NCBI GenBank assembly: GCA_030700315.1 | Contig: JAUYJO010000006.1 | Coordinates: forward strand, 1 to 64,000 | Origin: Gallionella sp. | GTDB taxonomy: Bacteria; Pseudomonadota; Gammaproteobacteria; Burkholderiales; Gallionellaceae | Direction of reading: 5' to 3' | DNA: 64,000 nucleotides | Shown: positions 33,036 to 41,075 of the stretch, one piece after another | How positions within the stretch are numbered: position 1 is the first letter of the stretch | Layout of the letters: every line of letters begins with the position of its first letter | Translations under genes and position numbers: made by a program | The notes under the pieces: model-generated | Databases searched by the model: none | Seen by the model: the letters and a program-made list of their open reading frames with translations, nothing else | What the model was told of the DNA's origin: nothing

Positions 33036-34846
33036 TATTGGCTCGCGTCTTGAGGGTTCCCGTCCTGGGAGTTCTGGGCTTTTTTGCCGAAACCAAACGG
33101 GCAACCGCCCTTGGCAGCCGGCTCGCTTTTTCCCATCATGGTTTTTTCCATTTCGCCGCGCGCCTGCTTGAGGCCGTTTTCTGCCACGTCCAGAGTGACT
33201 TCGGCGTGGCCATTTTGCCGGGCAAAATTCTCGATGCTCTGCTTGCACCGGTCGCGCATGAAACCCTCAGGCACCCGCATCAGGCGCGCCAGCGCGGCGG
33301 CCTGCCAATGAATTTCGGGTGAACCGGGCAGCCCCGCCGCCGCGGGCTGGGCGCTATCCGGCGCTTCGGCGTCGAGGAACGGTTTAATGTGCTTGGCTTC
33401 AACTGCGTCGCACTTTTCCTGACGCGCTTTCTTCTCGGCGCGCATACTGAGGTTGCCGCGCACCGAGAGGTCTTCGACGGTGCGCAACAGCGCAACCGCC
33501 TCGTCTGACCAGCGCATGACCTCTTCCGCCGCTGGCTTGCGCTTCAATTCTCCCGCATCGTAAGCCGCGACGATTTCCCCCATAGCCTGCTCCGCATGGT
33601 TCGGCATGAGCTGCGCAGTCGCTTCGTCCACAATCTTCTGGGTGATGACGGTGTGGCCATGTTCCTGCGCGTAGCGCATGATGGCCATGCGCGCCATATT
33701 GCGCACAAAGGAAGGCACCCGATCCATCCGTGCTTCGGCTTCATGGGTCCAGGAGGTAGTGACGCCGGACACAACGTCGATTTTGGGCTGGTATTCGCGC
33801 ATGCTGAGTAAAATGGCGCAGTCCACATTTTCCAGTAAATGCTCGCTATTGCCGCCGATGTCGAGCTCATCATCGGCATGGATGCCCAGCTTGCCGACGA
33901 TCAGCAAGGAGGGTTTGATTTTCTTGACATACCTCTCGATGGCGTCGTGAGGCTTGCCATCCAGCAGCTCGGTTTCTATTTCAACGCCAAAATCCCCGGC
34001 GATGGATCGGGCAACGGCCAAGTGACCATCATAGATTTTTGCCAATCCCGAATCGATGATCTCTTCGTGCAGCTTTTCCTGATCCTTGAATTTGAATACC
34101 TTACCTGCCTCTTCGGACAGCACGCCTGCAATCCGGTTAAAGGCAACATAATGGTAATAGGGGTCAAAGGCGGCAATGACCTTGACCGGAATCTGCCAGC
34201 TTTTGCTTAACGCCAGCCCGGTGAGCAAGCCACCGTAAGACTTGGCTGAGCCGTCCACCGCGACAACTATCGGGCCTTTCTTGATCGCGCGCTCGGGTTC
34301 CTTGATGACCAGCGTATCGATGGCCGAACGCCGCGCCACCCGCCGGCACACGGTGCCCAGCCGGCTCCCTTTTATTGAGCCCAGCCCCAAGGCTCCCATA
34401 ATGAGTAAATCGTAATTGCCTGAATTGGTTTCCCGCGTAAGCTCGCGGTAATTTTTACCTTCAAGCGAGCTGCGCTTGAAGTCGATGCCAAGCCGTTCGC
34501 ATTCGTTGGCGGCCTGGTCGAGATAAGAGTCGGTGATGATCGACAAGCCGCGCGTGATCAGGTCGTCATGCACATCCCGCTGGCGCTCCAGTTCCTGTTC
34601 TTGCCGGAACTGTTCGGGCAGGCCGCCTTCCATCTGGCGAAAGCGCATGTCATGCAGCTTGGCGGCATAGACATGGCTGCCGGTAATCACTGGTGTATCC
34701 ACCAGATCCGCCAATTCGGTGGCGCTCTGCATGGCGGCATTGGCATGGTCGGAAGAATCCAGCGCCACCAGGATACGTTGATACAAACGGGTGTCTAGCG
34801 ATGGGTGAAACTCTTCGGCAACGGCCAAAGAAACTTGGGACGTCAT
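33035..34846 (-). CDS. double universal-stress-protein domain fused to PCP_red-like repeats
   Basis: About 603 residues. Two USP domains come first (roughly 22-165 and 170-330; ILVALDSSDHANAAM and IVVAVDGSAKSYGG open them, and LLIMGALGLGS and LLIVGKLGIHAD lie at the nucleotide loops). Then come PCP_red-like helical repeats; the clearest is WTHEAEARMDRVPSFVRNMA near 345, with further ones near 425 and 520. A Cys in a CPFGFGKK tail ends the chain. The start at 34846 has an AAAGAGGTG ribosome binding site. Translation is coupled to the radical SAM gene, so the two proteins probably work together. Domain fusion of USP with PCP_red is unusual. Confidence 0.85.
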   Translation of the reverse strand: MTSQVSLAVAEEFHPSLDTRLYQRILVALDSSDHANAAMQSATELADLVDTPVITGSHVYAAKLHDMRFRQMEGGLPEQFRQEQELERQRDVHDDLITRGLSIITDSYLDQAANECERLGIDFKRSSLEGKNYRELTRETNSGNYDLLIMGALGLGSIKGSRLGTVCRRVARRSAIDTLVIKEPERAIKKGPIVVAVDGSAKSYGGLLTGLALSKSWQIPVKVIAAFDPYYHYVAFNRIAGVLSEEAGKVFKFKDQEKLHEEIIDSGLAKIYDGHLAVARSIAGDFGVEIETELLDGKPHDAIERYVKKIKPSLLIVGKLGIHADDELDIGGNSEHLLENVDCAILLSMREYQPKIDVVSGVTTSWTHEAEARMDRVPSFVRNMARMAIMRYAQEHGHTVITQKIVDEATAQLMPNHAEQAMGEIVAAYDAGELKRKPAAEEVMRWSDEAVALLRTVEDLSVRGNLSMRAEKKARQEKCDAVEAKHIKPFLDAEAPDSAQPAAAGLPGSPEIHWQAAALARLMRVPEGFMRDRCKQSIENFARQNGHAEVTLDVAENGLKQARGEMEKTMMGKSEPAAKGGCPFGFGKKAQNSQDGNPQDASQ

Positions 34847-34967
34847 GTGATGCACCTCTTTGCTTTAATCTTTGGGAACACTAGATACGCAGAATCGCGA
34901 ATTATAGGTCAAATTCGGATGCCTGATATTTGAACAAGAGCATTATTTCTGCCGCCACAAAACAAGA

Positions 34968-35006
34968 GAGGTATATCCCTGGAATTTCTTCCGCAGGATA
35001 TACCTC
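34968..35006 (-). terminator. hairpin after the cytochrome operon
   Basis: GAGGTATATCC and GGATATACCTC form a perfect 11-pair stem with a 17-base loop. On the minus strand the stem is followed by TCTCTTGTTTTG. It lies downstream of the last cytochrome gene (35088), whose transcript it may end. Confidence 0.55.
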
Positions 35007-35087
35007 GCCCAAACTATCTATTACAGGTTCAGTATTTCAGGCCTACTTGCACACCCAGATATTCAGGTGATTCGGCATAGCGCACCC

Positions 35088-36053
35088 TTAATTTTTGACC
35101 TTAAGTGGAACTGCACTCGCGTCAAGCCTGTTTCCGCCAGAGACATACCCGCCGCCGACCAGCTCGGTACCAGGAGCGCGCCCGGTCATTTCGGATTCAA
35201 TCGTCTCTTGGATATCCTTGAATTCCGCGCTCTTCGAAGCATTGAGCGCATCTACATCACCCTTGATCGGCTTGAAGGTAGATTTAGGGTTAAGGTATGC
35301 TTCCACGCTGGTGGGTGGCGGTACATCCTGCATCGCGCGGATAAAGGCGATGACGTTCCAGATGTCCTGATCCTGCAGCACGTTACCCCAATTAGGCATG
35401 GACGAAGACAGCGATACCTGCTCGCCGCCACCCTTGATCACCGCAAACAACTCAAGGTTGGTCTTCTTGTTCATGTAATCGCCACGGGTCAGTGTTCTCG
35501 GGCGTGGGTTCAACTCGGAAGCGCTGGGGCCGTCACCGTGCATCAACCAGCCGTGGCAGGCGATACAGTAGGAGTAGTAATAAGTCTTACCATGATTCGG
35601 GTCAGCACCGGCAACCAGCGTTGCGCCAAATTTGGGCGACCAGTTGTTGGTCCACTGATCGTACACGCTTTTATCGGTCACGCCATCCGACGAAGGCGCT
35701 TTTACGCGATCCCACAATTCTGTCTTGAGACCGCCTTTGGTTTCTCCGCCATAACCGCTGTCCGTCTTGAAAGTTTTGGTGTCGGAGTTGCTGCGCTTGC
35801 CTACACCCGTCAAGTAATCGAACGGTGCAATACCATAGGTACTACCGCCTTTACCTTGCTCCATGTCATCGCCTTCTTTCAGAAACGCGGCGGATGCTTT
35901 TTTCGCTTCTTCTTCAGTTACGGTAGGGCACACCACCTTCTGCCCACCGGCGGTACAGCGCTTCTCCGGCGCGGCAAAAGATGACGCACTTCCCCACATC
36001 ATGCCCAAACTCGTCACTGCGATCAGGCCTATTTTCAACTTGGCATTCTTCAT
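35088..36053 (-). CDS. monoheme cytochrome c, large
   Basis: A 321-residue periplasmic protein: signal peptide (IAVTSLGMMWGSASSFA), about 140 residues without known domain, then a cytochrome c domain with CIACH near residue 163 and a candidate axial Met in SSMPNWGN. Two further Cys (CTAGGQKVVC) near the mature N-terminus could form a disulfide. The C-terminal 70 residues are again unassigned. It follows the NosZ-like gene by 80 bases on the same strand and is the best candidate for that protein's electron donor. Confidence 0.87.
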   Translation of the reverse strand: MKNAKLKIGLIAVTSLGMMWGSASSFAAPEKRCTAGGQKVVCPTVTEEEAKKASAAFLKEGDDMEQGKGGSTYGIAPFDYLTGVGKRSNSDTKTFKTDSGYGGETKGGLKTELWDRVKAPSSDGVTDKSVYDQWTNNWSPKFGATLVAGADPNHGKTYYYSYCIACHGWLMHGDGPSASELNPRPRTLTRGDYMNKKTNLELFAVIKGGGEQVSLSSSMPNWGNVLQDQDIWNVIAFIRAMQDVPPPTSVEAYLNPKSTFKPIKGDVDALNASKSAEFKDIQETIESEMTGRAPGTELVGGGYVSGGNRLDASAVPLKVKN

Positions 36054-36132
36054 TTTTTATTTCTCCCTCTTTAGACCACCCCCGCGAGGGGGTGACCGGT
36101 TATTCATCCGTATCTTGGGTGCAAAGAGTCGA

Positions 36133-37890
36133 TTACAGACCCTTCACACGCTCCGCTACAGTAAGCTGACCCTCTTCCAACAAGCCTGGCAGATGCTGCG
36201 CCTTGTCATAGTCACCCACAGCCAGGTTGGAAGCGCCTTTTTTGGGATCGTCAACAAAGAACGCTGCTCTCATTTCCAGATGCAACGGTCCGCAGAAGTG
36301 CGTACAGAAGATTTCATATTCGCCAGCAATATCCGCCGTGAACTCATGCACTGAAGTCACGCCGCGCGGCAGATCCATGTTGGACCGCTGACCATAAGGG
36401 CCATAGATCGTCAAACCCATCGTGACGTCAGGATTCTTGGTGATACCGGCCGCCTTGTCGATGTTGGTAGCGAACAGCCGCACCTTGTCGCCCTTGTTCA
36501 CCCTGACCTGACGGGGGATGTAACCGTAGCTGAAGGCCTTCATGTGAATTTCCTTCACGCCATCAACCAGCTTGACACCCGGCGGTGTGGTTTCCTTGGG
36601 AATAAAGTAGCGCTTCGAAAATGCACGATGCGGAGGATCCAACAGATCGGTTCTGCCATTGATCAAACCGCCCTGCTCTGCCTGGCCCTTGGTCCAATCT
36701 TTGACCAGATAAGCCATCAGTCCCTTGGCGTTATGCGGCTCGCCGTCCACCGGCATGATCTTCAGAGTCTTGCCGTAGGTGGGGCTCTTTTCCCGCGCAT
36801 CCCACATCTCGAAGTTGACCGGGAAGACAATACCCGTTGGGCTGAACAGGCCGGTTGAGAACTTGTTCAACGCCATCACGTAGGAGTTATCCGGACTGAT
36901 GGAAATATGCCCGGTTCTATAGTGGGTCGGAATCTCGTCAACCACTTCAAGTTTTTTCAGGTCAATCTTCACGTTAGCATCAGCCACGAAACAGCTCTCG
37001 TAGGCGTACTTGGAAGTCAGGCCATCCGGGCTATCTATGCCAGCCCGGTAGGAACCGCCGTCCTTGTTATACACGTCCATGACCGAATGCAGAGGACCCG
37101 CGCAAGTCGGCAATACTTTCTTGACCGCCAATTTCTGGGTATCGATGATGGTCATGGTCGCCGAGAGCTTGTCGCTCACCAGCACCAGCGTACTTTCAGG
37201 GATGACGTCGGTGCCGTGCGGATTTTTGCCTACCGGGATTTCCTTGATCAGCTTGAAAGGGCTGGTGGAAAACACACCCACGGTGGAATGGTAATAGTTA
37301 CCCGCGAAAACATACTTGCCATCCCTGCTGGCGTCGATATAGTCCGGCGCGCTCGGTGAAGGACCCCAGTCAATCACTTCGGTCTTGCCGGTCTTGATCT
37401 CGACTTTGGCCATCTTGCCGCTATACTCACCCGTTCCAAACAGGTGCTTGCCATCGGTGCTCATTGCAATATGGTGAACGCCAAACGGGAAAGGCAGAGC
37501 AATGACTCTGGCCAAATAGCCGGTTTGAATATCGAACTCGCAAATCGTGTTGGCGCCCTTGTCGTTCAGGTAAACGTATTTGCCGTCCGGCGTACCGTTC
37601 TTGTTACCCTTGTTGCTGCCGCCGAAGGAAATTTCGTGCGTGTCCACGCCGCAATCAACGTGGCGATAGGTTTTGAAACTGGGAATACCGATGATCGCCA
37701 TCTTGCCGTCCACACCGCCGGACGAGTACAGGATCATCGGGTCGATGGTCGGCGTATCCTTGCCATCCGGAACCGCAACCTGCCACCCCGGTATGACCTG
37801 CGATTTATCCGCAGCCGCATTCGCTGTGCTAGCCATCAAGCAACTCATTGAAAGAGCGCTCATCATTAAAAATTTCGTTTTGTTTTGCAT
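36133..37890 (-). CDS. divergent nitrous-oxide-reductase (NosZ)-family copper protein, Sec-exported
   Basis: A 585-residue protein with a Sec (not Tat) signal peptide, a seven-bladed propeller of NosZ type and a C-terminal cupredoxin. By recalled alignment, five of the seven CuZ histidines are in place: His139 (GVHH), His225 (NPHG), His268 (GPLH), His328 (TGH) and His386 (GEPH). The N-terminal DxHHxH pair is replaced by a GVDTHEIS segment. The CuA loop is kept as CTHFCGPLHLEM (Cys529, Cys533, His537, Met540), but Met491 appears where the first CuA His is expected (DVTMGLT for DLTHGFT). Start set at the ATG giving MQNKTKF. NosZ reduces N2O to N2; whether this variant does is open. Confidence 0.82.
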   Translation of the reverse strand: MQNKTKFLMMSALSMSCLMASTANAAADKSQVIPGWQVAVPDGKDTPTIDPMILYSSGGVDGKMAIIGIPSFKTYRHVDCGVDTHEISFGGSNKGNKNGTPDGKYVYLNDKGANTICEFDIQTGYLARVIALPFPFGVHHIAMSTDGKHLFGTGEYSGKMAKVEIKTGKTEVIDWGPSPSAPDYIDASRDGKYVFAGNYYHSTVGVFSTSPFKLIKEIPVGKNPHGTDVIPESTLVLVSDKLSATMTIIDTQKLAVKKVLPTCAGPLHSVMDVYNKDGGSYRAGIDSPDGLTSKYAYESCFVADANVKIDLKKLEVVDEIPTHYRTGHISISPDNSYVMALNKFSTGLFSPTGIVFPVNFEMWDAREKSPTYGKTLKIMPVDGEPHNAKGLMAYLVKDWTKGQAEQGGLINGRTDLLDPPHRAFSKRYFIPKETTPPGVKLVDGVKEIHMKAFSYGYIPRQVRVNKGDKVRLFATNIDKAAGITKNPDVTMGLTIYGPYGQRSNMDLPRGVTSVHEFTADIAGEYEIFCTHFCGPLHLEMRAAFFVDDPKKGASNLAVGDYDKAQHLPGLLEEGQLTVAERVKGL

Positions 37891-37930
37891 TATTACTCCC
37901 CTTGTTCGCAACTGCTTAATTAATAGGATA

Positions 37931-37945
37931 GCGTAATGTTTACGC
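37931..37945. promoter_or_regulatory. 15-bp perfect palindrome upstream of the NosZ-like gene
   Basis: GCGTAA-TGT-TTACGC lies about 40 bases before the ATG, where it would overlap a promoter or leader. It is a candidate operator; the regulator is unknown. Confidence 0.45.
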
Positions 37946-38060
37946 CGACCTTCAAACCAACACATTTACTAGCTACCACTACGATTGCTCTTACTCAACA
38001 CTGTACTGCATTCACTCAACACTGCCACGCTTCACCCTAAACCTTGCCACGCTCAACCCT

Positions 38061-38091
38061 GCGACATATTGTCGCTGCGGCATTTTGTCGC
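38061..38091. promoter_or_regulatory. two tandem 15-bp GCG(A/G)CA...TGTCGC boxes
   Basis: GCGACATATTGTCGC and, one base on, GCGGCATTTTGTCGC sit 16 bases apart on one helix face pattern, about 170 bases upstream of the NosZ-like start. From memory, the shape fits GC-rich sites of RegA/PrrA/RegR-type redox response regulators. That is a suggestion, not an identification. Confidence 0.5.
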
Positions 38092-38246
38092 ATCATGCCC
38101 AAAATGAATACCATCGTCAAGAGAGAGGTGAAAAAAAATTTACGTTAATGCGGGGTACAAAGAAAAAATGGCGATGTTTTGCACATAACGTGATGAACGG
38201 GGCGGAAGCGAAGCACATGCCGAGCGGCAGTTTCTCATCAGCCCCC

Positions 38247-38480
38247 TCACTGCGCTCCACTGCCTCCAGCCTGAATGCCCTGCCCGTCAGAAGCCTGCTT
38301 CCCGCTGCGAACCGCACCTACGGCGAACACGCAAGCCCCAAATAAAATGAGAAAAATGAATTTTTCATAAGCGGGCAACCCGCCGCGCAGGTTCAGCAAA
38401 ATATCCAGCACTCCCAAAGCCATGATGATAAAACCGAACAACTTGGTCTTTACACCGCGCCTGACGTATTCATTTTCCAT
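38247..38480 (-). CDS. small two-helix membrane protein
   Basis: About 77 residues starting MENEYVRRGVKTK. Two hydrophobic segments (LFGFIIMALGVLDILLN and FIFLILFGACVFAVGAV) are joined by a short loop, and a Gly/Gln-rich tail follows. I do not recognise a family. Its place between the NXR-gamma-like and NosZ-like genes, on the same strand, suggests that it belongs to the same respiratory system. Gaps of about 260 and 360 bases on its two sides make separate promoters possible. Confidence 0.6.
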   Translation of the reverse strand: MENEYVRRGVKTKLFGFIIMALGVLDILLNLRGGLPAYEKFIFLILFGACVFAVGAVRSGKQASDGQGIQAGGSGAQ

Positions 38481-38738
38481 AGCACACCCCTTGCGGATAA
38501 ACAGGTTGCGAGTTTTTTGGCAATGCCGCTCGCCCAACTTCGCCGCCGCGATTATTTCACTGTAAACAAATAAGTGACGTAATCACCTTTTTCTTGTACT
38601 GACTGCATCCTGCCAGATGCGCCTCTCAAAATCAAACACCGCCATTCCGTCCCCTCGACAAGCCTAGGACAGGCTCAGGTCTTATCTATAAACTGGACAC
38701 CGGCTTCGCTGGCGTAATAATTTGAGAGGCTCCCTGAA

Positions 38739-40271
38739 TCAGGCAGCAGTTTTCCTGGCAGCGCTACGCGACCACCACAACAGTCCCGCCACAAACAGTC
38801 CCGCGACCAGCAGCGCCAGAACCAGAGGCTTGGAACCGGTAGCCGGCTTCAACAACAGCCAATACCAGGTAGTCATGGTGTGCTTCGAGCCTTTCTCACT
38901 ATTATTGCTGCCATCCCAAGCGGCAAAAGCAACCGGGATGAACTTGCCCTCAATAAACTGAATATCCTTCTCGGGTGCGGAAGTAGTGAGCGGCCTGGTT
39001 ATCAGCGCCTTCCAGGTACCATCGCTATAAATCGCCTTGGCCTTGAGCCCGACCCCGGCCGCCTCGCGCTTCTCAATCGACTTGAAGCCTTTGCTAGTCA
39101 TCAGGCCGAGTGTTTCTGCCGCCTCAGTAGTGCCGCTCTTCCAGTGCCAGATGTTGACCGGATGCGCCTCATCTCCCATGCCGAAATAAGGTTTTTGCAT
39201 TTCCTTGGGAATCACGACGGGCAGTTGCACCGCGACGCCGTCTTCCGCAATCGGCGCATCGGCCAGCTTACCTGCGCTATCATCCCCCGGAATGCTCTTG
39301 GTGCGGTCATCCCACTCCAGCAGCATCGCAATCGACTTGTCGTTATACATCGCGCGCACCGTAATGGAGTCATTGGAAGGCGTGAAATAACGCTCCTCGC
39401 CGATGATTTGCGGAACCAGGGCGAAAGTGGTCGGGGTAGACTTTTCCCAGCGCTCATCTTCCGGCGTGGCGGGCAATTCGCCCTCCACCATGTCCGCCTT
39501 GACCACGGTGTTTTCCGCATTAACCAGTTTATCGGTCTTGGCCAACGATGCCACATAGTTGGCCACATGCCAAATTTCTTCGGTCGAGAGCTTCTTTTTG
39601 CTCGCCGGATCGATGAAGGAGGGCATCGCAGTACCGGGGATGCCGGTAGAAACCCGCGTAAATATGTCCTTCGGATCATTGCTGCCACGGAAAGTCCAAG
39701 GCTTGGTCAGATTGCGCGGCCAGGTACGCTCGCCGTTATCCCCTTTGAGCCGCTTGCTGGCGCTGCCCTTGCCCGACTTGCCATGACATTCCACGCAGCG
39801 ATCGCCATCCTCGAACAACTTCTTGCCCTTCTCGATGCTTTCGGCAGAACTTTTGACCTGCGAGCCGAAGTCGACCTGCTTGGCGGGAGGCTTGTCAAAG
39901 CCGGCGAAGGTTTTGACATAAGCCACCAAGTCCCACATATCCTGCTCGTTCAGCAAGTCGCTCCAACCCGGCATGGCGGTGCCCGGCATACCATCGCGTA
40001 TCATGCGATAGACGTCGTCATCATTCGGCGTCATGTCTTCAAAACCGGATGTTTTGATCTTGTAGTTGCCGGAAGTAAAATCCCGTGGCGGCGGGTTGAG
40101 GCGGTCTTGGGCCGCACCGTCACCCGCACCCTCCGCGCCGTGACACCAGGTGCAGCGTTTGTCATAGATTATCTTGCCCTTGTCGGCTGCCCCCGGTTTC
40201 GCCGAGGCCGACCCCGCCATAAACAGCGCGGCACAGAAGGTTAGGAAAGCCAGTTTTTTTACAGAACTCAT
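38739..40271 (-). CDS. diheme cytochrome c with ethylbenzene-dehydrogenase-like (NXR-gamma type) heme b domain
   Basis: A 510-residue membrane-anchored protein. A signal peptide is followed by two cytochrome c domains (CTWCH at 40-44, CVECH at 159-163, each with a GTAMP-type Met segment). Residues about 255-470 resemble the EB_dh/type II DMSO-reductase gamma domain, with VRAMYNDKSIAMLLEWDD, a PYFGMGD Met candidate and WKALITR. A C-terminal helix (482-502) anchors it. Such gamma subunits normally accompany molybdenum alpha and iron-sulfur beta subunits (nitrite oxidoreductase, perchlorate or chlorate reductase); neither is present here. Start at the ATG giving MSSVKKLAF. Confidence 0.85.
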   Translation of the reverse strand: MSSVKKLAFLTFCAALFMAGSASAKPGAADKGKIIYDKRCTWCHGAEGAGDGAAQDRLNPPPRDFTSGNYKIKTSGFEDMTPNDDDVYRMIRDGMPGTAMPGWSDLLNEQDMWDLVAYVKTFAGFDKPPAKQVDFGSQVKSSAESIEKGKKLFEDGDRCVECHGKSGKGSASKRLKGDNGERTWPRNLTKPWTFRGSNDPKDIFTRVSTGIPGTAMPSFIDPASKKKLSTEEIWHVANYVASLAKTDKLVNAENTVVKADMVEGELPATPEDERWEKSTPTTFALVPQIIGEERYFTPSNDSITVRAMYNDKSIAMLLEWDDRTKSIPGDDSAGKLADAPIAEDGVAVQLPVVIPKEMQKPYFGMGDEAHPVNIWHWKSGTTEAAETLGLMTSKGFKSIEKREAAGVGLKAKAIYSDGTWKALITRPLTTSAPEKDIQFIEGKFIPVAFAAWDGSNNSEKGSKHTMTTWYWLLLKPATGSKPLVLALLVAGLFVAGLLWWSRSAARKTAA

Positions 40272-40290
40272 AATTATTCCCAATCGCAGA

Positions 40291-41073
40291 TTATTCATTT
40301 GCCCACGACCTTGGCCGTCTGCCCGTGTAGTCATACAGGTACAGGATAACTTTCCATATCTCATCCTCGGTCAGGAAATCCTGCCAGATGGGCATGGATG
40401 AAATCCACGGCGCTGCCTCAGCAGGCAAGCCCGGGCCGCCGGTGGCAATACGCCAGAACAGGAAGGATTCCTGCAACTGCGCGATGGTGCCCACGTCCTG
40501 GAAGTTGAGCGGCGTGGGGTTCAACCCCGATGCGTAAGGTCCCTTGCCATCCAGTTTATCGCCGTGGCAATACTGGCAATTCTGGATGTAAACATTACCG
40601 CCCGCTTTGACCAGCTCGGCAAACTTCGCCGGATATTCCTTCTCGAATTTGCGATAAGGGTTCTCCAGTGTAGCCAGGTTGAAGCTCTTGCCATACGCCT
40701 TGAACTTGCTGGGCGGCGCGGGGTGGATGGTACGCAACTCCACCGGAGCCTCGAAGCTGGGCATCAGGCTCGAGTAGGTATAGTAACCGGCCAGCAGCGG
40801 CACAATCACAAACACCACATTGCGCACCATTTTCCTGGAGGGATCCTCGACCAATGCTTTGATGGGGCCCACCAGCTCCTGTGCCCCTTCCTCGGTAAAG
40901 GTAAATACCATCACCACCCCGGCCACCACGAACACCATATACATGGTGAGCAGGCTCTTGGGGATCAACTGTCCCAGAATCACGTCGAAAACCAGGATGA
41001 AGCTGAAAAACACCCCCAGTATAACCAGGGCGAGTTGCAACAAACGGGGAATGCGTCTTTTCTGTGTTGTCAT
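40291..41073 (-). CDS. membrane-bound monoheme cytochrome c
   Basis: A 260-residue protein with three N-terminal helices (LALVILGVFFSFILVFDVILG, LLTMYMVFVVAGVVMVFTF, VFVIVPLLAGYYTYS) and a C-terminal periplasmic cytochrome c domain with CQYCH near residue 168 and an axial-Met candidate in SSMPIWQD. It lies two bases from the next gene's stop and 19 bases before the NXR-gamma-like start. By position it is likely a subunit carrying electrons to or from the bd-like protein. Confidence 0.88.
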   Translation of the reverse strand: MTTQKRRIPRLLQLALVILGVFFSFILVFDVILGQLIPKSLLTMYMVFVVAGVVMVFTFTEEGAQELVGPIKALVEDPSRKMVRNVVFVIVPLLAGYYTYSSLMPSFEAPVELRTIHPAPPSKFKAYGKSFNLATLENPYRKFEKEYPAKFAELVKAGGNVYIQNCQYCHGDKLDGKGPYASGLNPTPLNFQDVGTIAQLQESFLFWRIATGGPGLPAEAAPWISSMPIWQDFLTEDEIWKVILYLYDYTGRRPRSWANE

Positions 41074-41075
41074 GA

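Noticed and set aside
38880-40244. 454-aa plus-strand ORF.
   Set aside because: Exact antisense of the NXR-gamma-like cytochrome, which has signal peptide, heme motifs and ribosome binding context.
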